Assembly: GCA_947167995.1 (NCBI GenBank)
Contig: CAMVKS010000001.1
Coordinates: forward strand, 58,061 to 122,060
Origin: an uncultured Prevotellaceae bacterium
GTDB lineage: Bacteria > Bacteroidota > Bacteroidia > Bacteroidales > Muribaculaceae
Length of the DNA stretch: 64,000 nucleotides
Reading direction: 5' to 3'
Every line of letters begins with the position of its first letter. Position 1 is the first letter of the stretch. Positions 51,745-61,223 of the stretch are shown one piece after another. Position numbers and translations under genes: made by a program. The notes beneath the pieces are model-generated. The model saw only the letters and a program-made list of their open reading frames with translations. It did no database searches and had not been told where the DNA came from.

Positions 51745-53262
51745 TTATTGGTGTTGAGGTCTAAGCAGGTCGTTGACGGTCTTCACTGGGTTGAAAGTCT
51801 CGATGGGTACTTCAACAAATACTGTGTTCCAGTCGCTCATGGAGCCATTCCACAATCCGGGTAGCTCAAGGGCTTTGATGTCCACTCCACCAGTCGACTT
51901 CATCGAGATGAGTCCAGTCTCGTGGTCAACAAACTGCTTGAGGTCAAACTTGTTGCCCTTGTAATCTCTGATATAGCATACTAAGTCGACAGGATTGAAA
52001 TGAGTGCCGCTTTTCATCAGTTCGACAGCTGCAGGGTCGTTGGCGTCGATTTGTGCTGCCTCAAGAATTTGTGGTGAGTAGCTGCCATCGGCGTTGTAAG
52101 CGAGGTAAGGTCCTCCACCTGGCTCACCCTCATTGGGCACCATGCCACACACCCTGATGGGGCGGTTGAGCTTTCTGCGCAAATATTCGGCAAGTTGCTC
52201 CTCGCTCATTGTGGCAGTTGCTTCGTTGTGGGTGCAAAGGCGATTCTCTACAAATTTCAGGATGTTTTTCAACTCATTGGCGTTGGCTCCCTTGTCAAGG
52301 GTGGCAAGGTGCTTGGCGATGGCGCGTTGAACATCAATCAGATATCCTCCGATAGCCTTCTTGTAGCGAACGGTGACGCTGCGCAAGCGCAGTGGAACCA
52401 CGTTGTCGATGTTCTTGACAAATACCACACTGGCATCTCGCTCGTTGAGGTTCTCGATAAGCGCGCCATGTCCGGCAGGACGGAAGAAAAGGTTCCCTTC
52501 AGCGTCACGATAGGGTGTGTTGTCGAGGTTCACAGCTATGGTGTCGGTCGACTGCTTCTGCTCGCTCATCGTCACATTGTATTTCACGCCCCACACTTGT
52601 TCCATGGTCTTGACCTTTGATTTGAGCAATTTGTCAAACTCCTTGCGGTGCTCAGGTGATACTGTGAAATGGATGTTTACCTCACGCTTGCTGCTCGCTG
52701 CATATTGTGCGCCTTCTTCCAAGTGCTCCTCAAGAGCGGTGTGAACGCCTCCTGTGACTTTGTGGAACTGAAGCAATGCCTTGGGAAGGAATCCGTAGTT
52801 CAAGCCTTCTTTTTCGAGCATGGCTTTGACAATCTCGATATATCTGCCCTCTTCGATGAGTTGGGGAATACTTGCCTTGTAGAGCCTCTCGCATGCCTTG
52901 TTGAGCGACAGGAAGAAGGCGAAATGATTGATGTTGTCGAAATATTGCTTTTCGAAGTCGGTCTCCGGAGCCGTCTTGCCCGATGTCATGAAGGCAAACA
53001 TGTTCTTGAACATTCGGCTGGCAGCACCCGATGCAGGCACAAATTTCTCTATTTCGGTCCCCGAAGCTAAAGCTTCTCTCCACACTTTGATATAATGACT
53101 GATGTCTCTATCGCTCAGTCGCATTATTCCTTTTCCCACTGTTGCAACCGAATGGATGCGCAGCAGTGGAAAACCTTCCTCAAAGCGCTTTGTCTGCGCT
53201 TCAATCATCTCGGCACTGATGCCCTTGGTTTTAAGTAGTTGTTGGTCGTTTGCGGTTAACAT
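51745..53262 (-). CDS. DUF4301 family protein
   Basis: 505 residues, no signal peptide. Characteristic stretches are VPASGAASRMFKNMFAFM (about 75-92), GHGALIENLN and VRYKKAIGGYLIDVQRAI, and the C-terminal PNEGEPGGGPYLAYNADGS. I recall these from the Bacteroidetes-specific DUF4301 family, whose function is not known. The PAGHGALIENLNERDASVVFVKNIDN region resembles nucleotidyltransferase-like UDP-sugar enzymes, so a sugar-nucleotide link is possible but unproven. It is divergent from relA/spoT. Confidence 0.78.
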   Translation of the reverse strand: MLTANDQQLLKTKGISAEMIEAQTKRFEEGFPLLRIHSVATVGKGIMRLSDRDISHYIKVWREALASGTEIEKFVPASGAASRMFKNMFAFMTSGKTAPETDFEKQYFDNINHFAFFLSLNKACERLYKASIPQLIEEGRYIEIVKAMLEKEGLNYGFLPKALLQFHKVTGGVHTALEEHLEEGAQYAASSKREVNIHFTVSPEHRKEFDKLLKSKVKTMEQVWGVKYNVTMSEQKQSTDTIAVNLDNTPYRDAEGNLFFRPAGHGALIENLNERDASVVFVKNIDNVVPLRLRSVTVRYKKAIGGYLIDVQRAIAKHLATLDKGANANELKNILKFVENRLCTHNEATATMSEEQLAEYLRRKLNRPIRVCGMVPNEGEPGGGPYLAYNADGSYSPQILEAAQIDANDPAAVELMKSGTHFNPVDLVCYIRDYKGNKFDLKQFVDHETGLISMKSTGGVDIKALELPGLWNGSMSDWNTVFVEVPIETFNPVKTVNDLLRPQHQ

Positions 53263-53307
53263 GTTCTTATGTGTTTTTGTGATTATTTGCTAATAATATG
53301 GAATTAA

Positions 53308-53339
53308 TTTGTAAAGTTACGAAGAAAAAATTAATTTTG
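53308..53339 (+). promoter_or_regulatory. Promoter of the RelA/SpoT gene
   Basis: TTTG at 53308-53311, a 20-base spacer and TAATTTTG at 53332-53339. The ATG is at 53369, so the leader is about 25 bases. Confidence 0.7.
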
Positions 53340-53368
53340 AATGATTTTTTGTGCAAAAGATTAAAAAA

Positions 53369-55588
53369 ATGGCAGAAACAGAGTTTTTCAATGAGCATGA
53401 GCGTGCAATGTTGTTCCAATCGATAAACCGATTGTGGACCAACTTGCGTGGCGAGATGACCATTGACGATGTGCGATATCTACAGTCGGTAATAACGAGC
53501 GGTGTGAAGTCTGGTATTTACCACCGCGACAAGTATGGCATCAATCCGGTAATCAGAACCTTGCGTACCGCCGAGCTGCTTCACCAGAACATAGCCCCCG
53601 ACCGCAATATGACGATAGCAATCCTTGTCTATCACTTGTGCCGCTTGGGGCACGTCTCAGAGAAGGAGATAATCGATATGTTTGGCGACGATGTGGCAAG
53701 GCTTGTGCGTGGCCTTATCAAGATCTCTAAGATATATAAAAAGCAAGCGGCAGTCGAGGATGATAATTTTCGCAAACTGCTGGTTACTCTTGCTCAAGAC
53801 ATTCGTGTGGTGATGATCATGATTGCCGACCGACGTGGTCTCATGAGCTACATCAACAATCATGAGGATGAGAAATTTGTTCGCGACACCTCTTTTGAAT
53901 CGCGCTACCTTTATGCTCCTCTCGCTCACAAGTTGGGACTTTACCAAATTAAAACCGAGCTTGAGGACCTCTCGCTCAAATACCTGCAACGCGATGTATA
54001 TAACAAGATTGCGCAGCGTCTTAACGAGACTAAGGCCGAGCGCGACAAGTATATCGAAGAGTTCACTGCTCCCATCAAGAAGGTGCTCGAGCGTGAGCAC
54101 ATCAAGTGTCATGTGAAGGGGCGCACCAAGTCAATCAACTCAATCTGGAACAAGATGCGCACCAAGAAGGTGGACATCAGCGACATGTACGACCTCTTTG
54201 CCATCAGGATAATAATCGACACACCTCTCGAAAGAGAGAAACGCGACTGCTGGCTGGTCTATTCGCTTGTGGGCGACATTTATCAAGCCAATCCCACCCG
54301 CCTGCGCGACTGGATCACGATGCCCAAGAGCAACGGCTATGAGTCGCTGCATGGCACTTTCAAAGGCAGTGACGACAAGTGGGTCGAGGTGCAGATTCGC
54401 ACCGAGCGTATGGACGAGGTAGCCGAGCGGGGACTTGCGGCTCACTGGCGCTACAAGGGTGTAAAGACCGACGGCGGCGGAATAGACCAGTGGATGCAGA
54501 ATGTGCGAGAGGTTCTTGAGGAGGGCAGTAAAAACCGCATGGACCTTATCCGTGATATGCACGCCAACCTCTATGACGACGAGGTCTTTGTATTCACACC
54601 TCGTGGCGACGTGTTTCAGTTTCCAAAGGGTGCCACAGTGCTCGATTTCGCATTTCGCATTCATTCGAGGGTAGGATGCCAGTGCATAGGTGCCAAAGTC
54701 GATGGTAAGAACAAGAAAATTAATTATAAACTTCACAGTGGCGACACTGTAGAGATAATCACTTCATCAAATCAGGTGCCACGTGTCGACTGGCTGAATA
54801 TTGTCAAGACAAGTAGGGCAAGGAACAAGATTCGGTTGGCTCTGAATGAAGAGCAGACCAAGAAAGCCAACATGGGCCGCGAGCTGCTGCAGCGGCGCTT
54901 CAAGAACCGCAAGATCGAGATTGACGAGGCGCTGATGAGTCGTTTCATCAGCAAAAAGGGCTACAAGACTACAACCGATTTCTTTGTCGACATCCAAGAC
55001 GAGAAACTCGACATCCTGTCCATCCTTGAGGAATATCTTGATTATCAAGCCAGGCAACAAGACACCAGCAAGCCGCATGAGGCTGCCGACAAATTTGTGC
55101 TCCAGCGCAAGGTGGATGCCGACGACCACGCCAGCGACGACATCCTCGTCATTGGCAACAATGTCAAGGGCATCAACTACAGGCTCTCGCGATGCTGCAA
55201 TCCCATCTATGGCGACCCCATCGTTGGGTTCATCGCCAGCGACGGAGCCATCAAGGTGCATCGACGCGATTGTGGCAACATCAAGCACTTGCTCTCGAAG
55301 TATCCTTACCGCATCATCCGTTCGCAGTGGAGCGGAAAGGTGGGAAAGAAGTTTGCCGCAACGCTCAAGGTGGTGGGCAACGACGACATTGGCATCGTGT
55401 CCAATATCACTTCACTCATCAACAAGGAAGGCGACACCATGCTCCGCAGCGTGTCAATCAACAGCAACGGTGGCATCTTTGAGGGTTATCTTGTAATTGG
55501 CATCAACAGCCTCGACATGCTTGATGCTCTCATCAAGAAAATCAAGAACTTGAAGGGGGTAAAAGACGTGCAGCGCACAAATCGATAG
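53369..55588 (+). CDS. RelA/SpoT family (p)ppGpp synthetase, HD site degenerate
   Basis: 739 residues from the ATG at 53369 (a GTG lies in frame at 53351). Domain order is: HD-like domain (about 30-190), synthetase (about 230-360), TGS (about 395-455, VFVFTPRGDVFQFPKGATVLDF), helical/RIS and a C-terminal ACT domain. In the HD part the usual HDVVEDT is replaced by YHLCRLG and ADRLHNM by ADRRGLM, so hydrolysis is unlikely. Synthetase residues look intact: the GRTKSINSIWNKM basic helix, YDLFAIRIIID, PKSNGYESLHG and EVQIRTERMDEVAERGLAAHW. The loop reads RLRD, closer to the RXKD of bifunctional Rel than to the EXDD of RelA. Confidence 0.92.
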   Translation: MAETEFFNEHERAMLFQSINRLWTNLRGEMTIDDVRYLQSVITSGVKSGIYHRDKYGINPVIRTLRTAELLHQNIAPDRNMTIAILVYHLCRLGHVSEKEIIDMFGDDVARLVRGLIKISKIYKKQAAVEDDNFRKLLVTLAQDIRVVMIMIADRRGLMSYINNHEDEKFVRDTSFESRYLYAPLAHKLGLYQIKTELEDLSLKYLQRDVYNKIAQRLNETKAERDKYIEEFTAPIKKVLEREHIKCHVKGRTKSINSIWNKMRTKKVDISDMYDLFAIRIIIDTPLEREKRDCWLVYSLVGDIYQANPTRLRDWITMPKSNGYESLHGTFKGSDDKWVEVQIRTERMDEVAERGLAAHWRYKGVKTDGGGIDQWMQNVREVLEEGSKNRMDLIRDMHANLYDDEVFVFTPRGDVFQFPKGATVLDFAFRIHSRVGCQCIGAKVDGKNKKINYKLHSGDTVEIITSSNQVPRVDWLNIVKTSRARNKIRLALNEEQTKKANMGRELLQRRFKNRKIEIDEALMSRFISKKGYKTTTDFFVDIQDEKLDILSILEEYLDYQARQQDTSKPHEAADKFVLQRKVDADDHASDDILVIGNNVKGINYRLSRCCNPIYGDPIVGFIASDGAIKVHRRDCGNIKHLLSKYPYRIIRSQWSGKVGKKFAATLKVVGNDDIGIVSNITSLINKEGDTMLRSVSINSNGGIFEGYLVIGINSLDMLDALIKKIKNLKGVKDVQRTNR

Positions 55589-55642
55589 CATCAGACATCC
55601 GATTTCAGACCATCAACTATTAAGCTTTTTGCATTAAAAACT

Positions 55643-55887
55643 ATTAGTGTCCGGTAATAATCCACGTATCAGTATATATCTTGTTGAGATAGAATTTAAT
55701 ATCTATTAATAGTTATTGGTAGAGCTTGGCTTTTAGGCAAGTGATACAGCCGAAGGTTGACCTTATGGATTCCCCACTTTGATGCTTGTGAAGCGAACGA
55801 TAGCGAGCGAAAAAGCATCAAAGTGGGGTGTTGACAACACTACAAACTTGTCGCCTGCGGCGACTCCCTTGTTTATCGGACATTACT
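55643..55887. mobile_element. Small inverted-repeat element (MITE-like or IS remnant)
   Basis: The left end TAGTGTCCGGTAA (55645-55657) is matched in inverted orientation by the right end (complement of 55872-55887 reads AGTAATGTCCGATAAA). TGTCCG.TAA is shared. Inside is a strong 16-bp stem, CCCCACTTTGATGCTT (55772-55787) with AAGCATCAAAGTGGGG (55813-55828), and a second hairpin, GTCGCC-TGC-GGCGAC (55850-55864). At about 245 bases it cannot encode a transposase. No clear target-site duplication was seen. Confidence 0.5.
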
Positions 55888-55927
55888 GAAAAAAAATCAA
55901 GCACTGCTATCGAAAAAACACTCAATT

Positions 55928-55959
55928 CTTGCGCAATATTAATTAATGTGTTAACTTTG
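55928..55959 (+). promoter_or_regulatory. Promoter of the cohesin/dockerin cluster
   Basis: CTTG (55928-55931, near TTTG), a 20-base spacer and TAACTTTG (55952-55959). It gives a leader of about 275 bases before the ATG at 56240. Confidence 0.6.
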
Positions 55960-55980
55960 CGACATCAAGTCCTTGAAGAG

Positions 55981-56092
55981 TCAAGGCATTAACTTGAAGA
56001 CATAAAAGAAGGCGATTTGGCTTATCCTTATTTAAAAATTTAGGCAGTTTATTTGTAACGAACTCTTAAACAGTCAAGAAACGCCTTCGCTT
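55981..56092 (+). promoter_or_regulatory. Leader element, copy B (conserved with 26808-26917)
   Basis: Shared blocks in the same order and spacing as copy A are: TCAAG...CTTG; GAAGACATA (55996-56004); GAAGGCG (56008-56014); TTATCCTT (56022-56029); AAATTTAGGCA; and CGCCTTCGCTTG (from 56082). In this copy GAAGGCG pairs perfectly with CGCCTTC (56082-56088), closing the element. The inner TTATCC helix of copy A is not kept. The base-paired closing stem in one copy and the inner stem in the other suggest an RNA leader, not just a DNA site. Confidence 0.6.
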
Positions 56093-56239
56093 GATGATAT
56101 TTTGAGAGGATGTAAGATAATAGCTCCACTAAAAATTTTCGAACAATCTTCTATTTTGAAAGTAATGACAGTTTATCAATAACAGATAATTTATGGCAAC
56201 TAAATATATGGGATTTTAAACTTCTTAAAAGCTAAATAT

Positions 56240-58525
56240 ATGAAACTTCTAAAAAACATATTGTTACTGTTGCTTGTAGTGATAAGCTCCCAAGTCATAA
56301 GCGCCTACGACTTTGAGGTCAATGGCTTGGGCTATAACTTGAATAGTAGTAATAGTGTGACCTTGACTTATTGTCAACCAGGTTTATCTGCGGCAGGATT
56401 AATTACTATTCCAGCTACTGTCACTTATGACGGCAAGACCTACTCTGTTACTTCGATTGGTGACTATGTCTTCGTTGACTTCAACATAACAGGAGTGACC
56501 ATTCCCAACTCGGTGACTTCGATTGGCTACTGTTCCTTTGCGGATTGCACTCAATTGATTTCTGTGACTATACCCAACTCTGTGACATCAATTGGAGATT
56601 ATACATTCTGGCGATGCACTGGCTTGAAATCTGTGACCATATCCAACTCGCTGACTTCAATAAGCACATGTATGTTCGATGGCTGTACTAGTTTGTATTC
56701 GGTGACAATTCCCAACTCAGTGATATCAATATGTTCTTCGGCCTTCGCGGGCTGCACTCATTTGAGATCTGTGACTATCCCCAACTCGGTGACATCAATT
56801 GACTATGGGGCCTTCTCTGGTTGCACTGCGTTGATTTCGGTTACCATTGGCGACTCCCTAGAGGAGATTGGTTACCAAGCGTTCTATAACACTCCTTGGG
56901 ATCAACGTCTACCCGATGGCATGAATTATGTAGGACTGGTTGCCTATAAATACAAAGGCGATATGCCTGTTAACACAAGCATAACAATTAATGATGGAAC
57001 AAAAGGGATTGCTGCTGGAGCATTCAAGGATTATAGTGCTCTCAAAAATATATTGATTCCAAGTTCAGTGACAAACATTGGTGCGTCTGCCTTCGAGAGT
57101 TGCTATGGCTTAACAAGCGTGACCATCGGCAACTCGGTTACATCAATCAAAAACTATGCTTTCGCTTATTGTTCTGCCCTTGACAGCATAACATGCGATG
57201 CATTTGAACCTCCGACCATTTTTAATGAGACATTCACCAGTTATAACAGCCATTTGACAATTCCTGATATTAGTTCGTATAAATATCATGCCGCACCCTA
57301 TTGGAAGAACTTCAATAATATATCATTCGATAGTGGAAGCGGTCTTTCAGTTTATGGTGATACCATTAAGATTTGTCGTGGCATTGATGCCGATTTCAGC
57401 GTACCGATAAGGATGCAGAACTCACGTCCAATTACTGCAATGCAGTGTGGTGTGTCTTCTTCAATCAGCATAAATGATGTTGTCTTGTCCAATTCTCGCA
57501 ATGGTGGAGACCACACACTGAGCTACTACAACAACAAGATATTGATAGCCTCGCCCACTCTCAAGACCTTCAAGGGCAATGATGGCACATTGTTCAATAT
57601 CAATCTTCACACCAATTCTACAACAGCAGGCAAAGTGGGTGAAATTAGTATGGCAGACATTTTACTAAGCACTACTGATGGTGTTGGACTTTTCAAGCCA
57701 GAATACACAATCCCAGTGTATATGACCTACCTGGTTGGTGACGCCAATGGTGACGGCAGTGTGGATGCTGCCGACTATGTTGTGACCTGTAACAAAATTG
57801 CCCTACGGCCTGTTACCACATTCTTCGAGGATGCCGCCAATGTCAATAACGACTCCTACCTTGACGTGTCGGACCTTGTGGGTATCACCCGCATCGCTCT
57901 GGGATTGGATGGCGTTCACATGCGCGGGCGCATGAATAATTCACAACACACCGACGTAAAGGCATCGGCATCAAAAGTTTATTCGCACGACATAGAAATC
58001 GCTGATGGCAAGACTGCTATATTGACCATCAACCTAAGCAACGCAATTGCCTATAAGGCGATGCAGATGGATGTGACGCTTCCGGCTGGACTGACAATCA
58101 CCGAAGCCCATCTGAGCGACCGTGCAGGCTCACTGCAGCTGATGACAGGCGAGAGCGAAGACGGCTCAACCCGCCTTGTGGCAAGCACGATGGATGACGG
58201 AGCTATAGCCGCCGGCGATGGAGCATTGCTCACACTCGTCCTGAGCGCCGACAGCCAGTGGAGCGGCAACGGCACTATCACAATCGACGACATAATCGCC
58301 GCCACCCCCGATGCCTTGCGCCATGAGATTGAAGGCATCAGCATCAATGCCACAGGCACACCGTCAGGCATCGGCACTGTCATCACTGATGACGGCAACA
58401 CCCTTGTTGACGTGTATAATCTTAACGGCCAACTCGTCAAGCGCAACGTCAAGCGCAGCGAAGCCGTCAAAGGTTTGCCTACGGGCTACTACCTTATTGG
58501 CAATGAGAAAGTTTATGTAAAATAA
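56240..58525 (+). CDS. BspA-like LRR / cohesin-like / dockerin surface protein with C-terminal sorting domain
   Basis: 761 residues. Signal peptide 1-22. About ten LRR_5 (BspA/TpLRR) units lie at about 60-330, each of the form TIPNSVTSIG..AF..C..L. A cohesin-like beta domain follows (about 372-498; FSVPIRMQNSRPITAMQC, GKVGEISMADILLS). A dockerin pair lies at 499-557 (GDANGDGSVDAADYVV and NVNNDSYLDVSDLVGI), then a second cohesin-like domain (about 575-690). The end, VDVYNLNGQLVKRN to YYLIGNEKVYVK, resembles the type IX secretion C-terminal sorting domain. Likely surface-anchored; it is the only cluster member with such an end. Confidence 0.85.
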   Translation: MKLLKNILLLLLVVISSQVISAYDFEVNGLGYNLNSSNSVTLTYCQPGLSAAGLITIPATVTYDGKTYSVTSIGDYVFVDFNITGVTIPNSVTSIGYCSFADCTQLISVTIPNSVTSIGDYTFWRCTGLKSVTISNSLTSISTCMFDGCTSLYSVTIPNSVISICSSAFAGCTHLRSVTIPNSVTSIDYGAFSGCTALISVTIGDSLEEIGYQAFYNTPWDQRLPDGMNYVGLVAYKYKGDMPVNTSITINDGTKGIAAGAFKDYSALKNILIPSSVTNIGASAFESCYGLTSVTIGNSVTSIKNYAFAYCSALDSITCDAFEPPTIFNETFTSYNSHLTIPDISSYKYHAAPYWKNFNNISFDSGSGLSVYGDTIKICRGIDADFSVPIRMQNSRPITAMQCGVSSSISINDVVLSNSRNGGDHTLSYYNNKILIASPTLKTFKGNDGTLFNINLHTNSTTAGKVGEISMADILLSTTDGVGLFKPEYTIPVYMTYLVGDANGDGSVDAADYVVTCNKIALRPVTTFFEDAANVNNDSYLDVSDLVGITRIALGLDGVHMRGRMNNSQHTDVKASASKVYSHDIEIADGKTAILTINLSNAIAYKAMQMDVTLPAGLTITEAHLSDRAGSLQLMTGESEDGSTRLVASTMDDGAIAAGDGALLTLVLSADSQWSGNGTITIDDIIAATPDALRHEIEGISINATGTPSGIGTVITDDGNTLVDVYNLNGQLVKRNVKRSEAVKGLPTGYYLIGNEKVYVK

Positions 58526-58531
58526 TATTAT

Positions 58532-59842
58532 ATGAATATAAGACAGAAATTAACAATTTACATATTTTTGTTCGTTGCTTGTGCAATGGGCTTGCAAGCC
58601 AAGGCCGACAACACGTTGTCGATGAATGATGTTACCTGCATGCGCAGTGGTGAAACACAAATTGTTGTGCCTGTGGCAATGACCAACTCTGACGAAATCA
58701 CAGCGATACAGTGCGACATTACTTTGCCGTCTATAGCATCGATGGTAGATAACAGTGGTGTTTACGACATCTGGCTTGACGAGACCCGCAAAGCCAACAA
58801 CCACAATTTGTCGGCAACGGCGTCAGGCGGCAGTTTCCGTGTCGTAATCTCATCACCAACAGGCAAGGCATTCAAAGGAAACTCGGGCAATGTTTTCTAT
58901 TTCAGAATAGACGTAAACACTTTGGCTACTGCTGGCAATTATAGCCTGAGTTTGTCAAACATAATACTATCGACTGTGTCAGGAGATAGAATAACTCCCG
59001 ATGATGTTAATGCAACATTAACACTCAACTGCTTGAGGGGTGATGCTAACAATGACGGAGCGGTTAATGTTGCCGACTATGACGTCACGAGGCGTTTTCT
59101 CTCAAAATTGTCATTTACTGGTGATTTCTTTGCTGATGCTGCCGACTGCAACCAGGACGGCACTATTGATGCCGCCGACCTAGTGTGTATCGTGCTCAAA
59201 TCAAAAGGCATTGAGCCATCGAGTGCCGCTACCGGCAGCAATGTGATGACATTAAATGACATAAGTTGCTTGAGAGGACAAGGTACAATAATTAATGAAG
59301 TACCCGTGCTATTAAGCAATAGTGATGCAATCAGTGCCATTCAGTGTGACCTAACTATTCCATCGGTTGTAACAATGCAGGTGAATGGCGAGAACTACGA
59401 CATTTCGCTAGAGCGCAAATCAAGTGACCACATTATGACCACACAGCTGTCAAATGTTAAATATCGCATTGTGATATCATCGCCTTCGGCTGCCTCAATA
59501 GGCGGAAACTCAGGACCAATATTCAAGTTCAATGTGGCAGTAAATACAAGCTCTGTTTGCACTCAAAGCATGATGCTGTCAAATGTGGTGCTTTCTACTA
59601 CCAGTGGACAAAGAATAAAACTTGATAACATTGATGCCAACGTGGTTGTCCGTTTTATTAAAGGTGATGCCAATAGCGACTATAATGTTGATGTCGCCGA
59701 CTATGTGATGACATGCAACGATATTTTGGGCAAGCCTCAAAACTCTACGTTTTATAGTGATGCTGCCGATGTTGATGGTGACGGTGAAATAAATGTCATT
59801 GACCTTGTAAAGATTGTAAGGATATCATTAGGATTAGAATAA
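58532..59842 (+). CDS. Secreted protein with two cohesin-like and two dockerin domains
   Basis: 436 residues. Signal peptide 1-25 (ends QAKA). Two near-identical halves: cohesin-like at about 28-166 and 236-372 (IVVPVAMTNSDEITAIQCDI; EVPVLLSNSDAISAIQCDL), each followed by a dockerin pair at about 169-226 (GDANNDGAVNVADYDVT, DCNQDGTIDAADLV) and 375-436 (GDANSDYNVDVADYVMT, DVDGDGEINVIDLVKI). The repeat implies internal duplication. No enzyme motif, membrane segment or sorting domain is seen; it ends right after the dockerin. It starts 6 bases after the LRR protein and so is in the same operon. Confidence 0.82.
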   Translation: MNIRQKLTIYIFLFVACAMGLQAKADNTLSMNDVTCMRSGETQIVVPVAMTNSDEITAIQCDITLPSIASMVDNSGVYDIWLDETRKANNHNLSATASGGSFRVVISSPTGKAFKGNSGNVFYFRIDVNTLATAGNYSLSLSNIILSTVSGDRITPDDVNATLTLNCLRGDANNDGAVNVADYDVTRRFLSKLSFTGDFFADAADCNQDGTIDAADLVCIVLKSKGIEPSSAATGSNVMTLNDISCLRGQGTIINEVPVLLSNSDAISAIQCDLTIPSVVTMQVNGENYDISLERKSSDHIMTTQLSNVKYRIVISSPSAASIGGNSGPIFKFNVAVNTSSVCTQSMMLSNVVLSTTSGQRIKLDNIDANVVVRFIKGDANSDYNVDVADYVMTCNDILGKPQNSTFYSDAADVDGDGEINVIDLVKIVRISLGLE

Positions 59843-59860
59843 TAAACAAAAATATTAAAT

Positions 59861-61210
59861 ATGAAAACAATTAAAACGATTCTGCTGCTATTGGCATTGA
59901 CAGTGTTTTACGCTGATGTCGAAGCCTACGACTTTATGGTAGAAAATCTGGCCTACAAGAAGTTGACCTCAAATACCGTCGCGGTTACTGCTGTCGATTT
60001 CCAAAATAATTACCCGTCGTTGACTGTGGCATCTATTCCCGACAAGGTGACCTATAACAATGTCACCTACAATGTGACTTCTATTGATGATTTTGCATTT
60101 TACCAGAGTCCAAAGTTGACCTCGGCACAGATTCCTAACAGTGTAAGGACTATTGGAACTTATGCCTTCTGGGGGTGCAGCTCATTGTCAGGAGTGACAA
60201 TAGCAAATGGCGTTAATTCTATCGGCACCTATGCCTTCGCGTCAACAGCCATTTCAAACATTGTCTTGCCTAATTCTGTGACCTCAATAGATGATTATGC
60301 CATTTACAATTGCTCAGAACTGAGGTATCTTACAATAGGCAGTTCGGTGTCAAGCATAGGCCAGTATGCGTTTGCCAGCAATAATAACTTGACTAAGGTA
60401 ACATGTCTAAAGACTACACCTGTTGCAATCAATAATACTGTATTTGAGGGCGTTAATTACTCGATATGTCTCTTGTGTGTGCCGGTAAACTCAATGGAGG
60501 CCTATAGCATTGCCCCTGTGTGGAGTAACTTTGAAAATATCAGTGAGGGGACAACTGGCGGAGGTGACGACGAGCCGGTTGGCGCCAATTTCCTACAATC
60601 GGAAGCACAAACCATTATCAGACCAGAGAAATTGCTTACTGTTCCAGTAGAATTGATCAATGAGACAACACTATCAGCTTTGCAATTTAATTTGTATCTA
60701 CCGGCAAACGTGTCAATGTGCTACACCAATGGGCAGATGGATATGTGGCTTGATGCTAACCGTAAAGGAAGTGACCATGTGTTGTCTACAAGTAGCACAA
60801 GCAACTATATTACGGTGGTTATTTCATCTCCGTCGTCAAAGCCGTTGAAACTCAATAGCGGAAACCTGTTCTACTTTAATATAAAAACCTCATTTTCCAA
60901 TGCTGGTGATTATGTGATAAATCTGAAGAATGTGATTGCCGCAACACCCGATGCTAATCGATTGGAATTGCCCGATTGCAGAATAGTTATTCAAGAAAGG
61001 TATTACCGTGGTGATGCTAATGGTGACGGAGAGGTGGATGTTGCCGACTATGTGGTGACTAACAACAAGATACTGCATCGAAATCCTTCACCGTTCTATA
61101 GCGATGCTGCCGACTACAATATGGATGGTAGCATTGATGTTGCCGACCTTGTGGGAATCACGAACGTGGCTATAGGAACAACTGAGAAATCAATAGGAGG
61201 TGGAAATTAA
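59861..61210 (+). CDS. Secreted LRR / cohesin-like / dockerin protein
   Basis: 449 residues. Signal peptide 1-22. A short LRR_5 array at about 60-215 (IPNSVRTIGTYAFWGCSSL, IGSSVSSIGQYAFAS). A Gly/Asp-rich linker follows (GTTGGGDDEP). The cohesin-like domain (about 240-380; LTVPVELINETTLSALQFNL) is followed by a dockerin pair (about 383-440; GDANGDGEVDVADYVVT, DYNMDGSIDVADLVGIT). The tail TTEKSIGGGN has no sorting motif. It is shorter than the first cluster protein but built from the same parts. Confidence 0.82.
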   Translation: MKTIKTILLLLALTVFYADVEAYDFMVENLAYKKLTSNTVAVTAVDFQNNYPSLTVASIPDKVTYNNVTYNVTSIDDFAFYQSPKLTSAQIPNSVRTIGTYAFWGCSSLSGVTIANGVNSIGTYAFASTAISNIVLPNSVTSIDDYAIYNCSELRYLTIGSSVSSIGQYAFASNNNLTKVTCLKTTPVAINNTVFEGVNYSICLLCVPVNSMEAYSIAPVWSNFENISEGTTGGGDDEPVGANFLQSEAQTIIRPEKLLTVPVELINETTLSALQFNLYLPANVSMCYTNGQMDMWLDANRKGSDHVLSTSSTSNYITVVISSPSSKPLKLNSGNLFYFNIKTSFSNAGDYVINLKNVIAATPDANRLELPDCRIVIQERYYRGDANGDGEVDVADYVVTNNKILHRNPSPFYSDAADYNMDGSIDVADLVGITNVAIGTTEKSIGGGN

Positions 61211-61223
61211 AAAATATTGGAAT

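Larger units (their letters stand above)
55589..56239. other. Long intergenic region before the surface cluster (651 bases)
   Basis: From left to right it contains: the end of the relA/spoT transcript; a MITE-like element (55643-55887); a promoter (55928-55959); the leader element copy B (55981-56092); and about 150 AT-rich bases to the first surface gene. No ORF with protein-like features was found. Confidence 0.6.
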
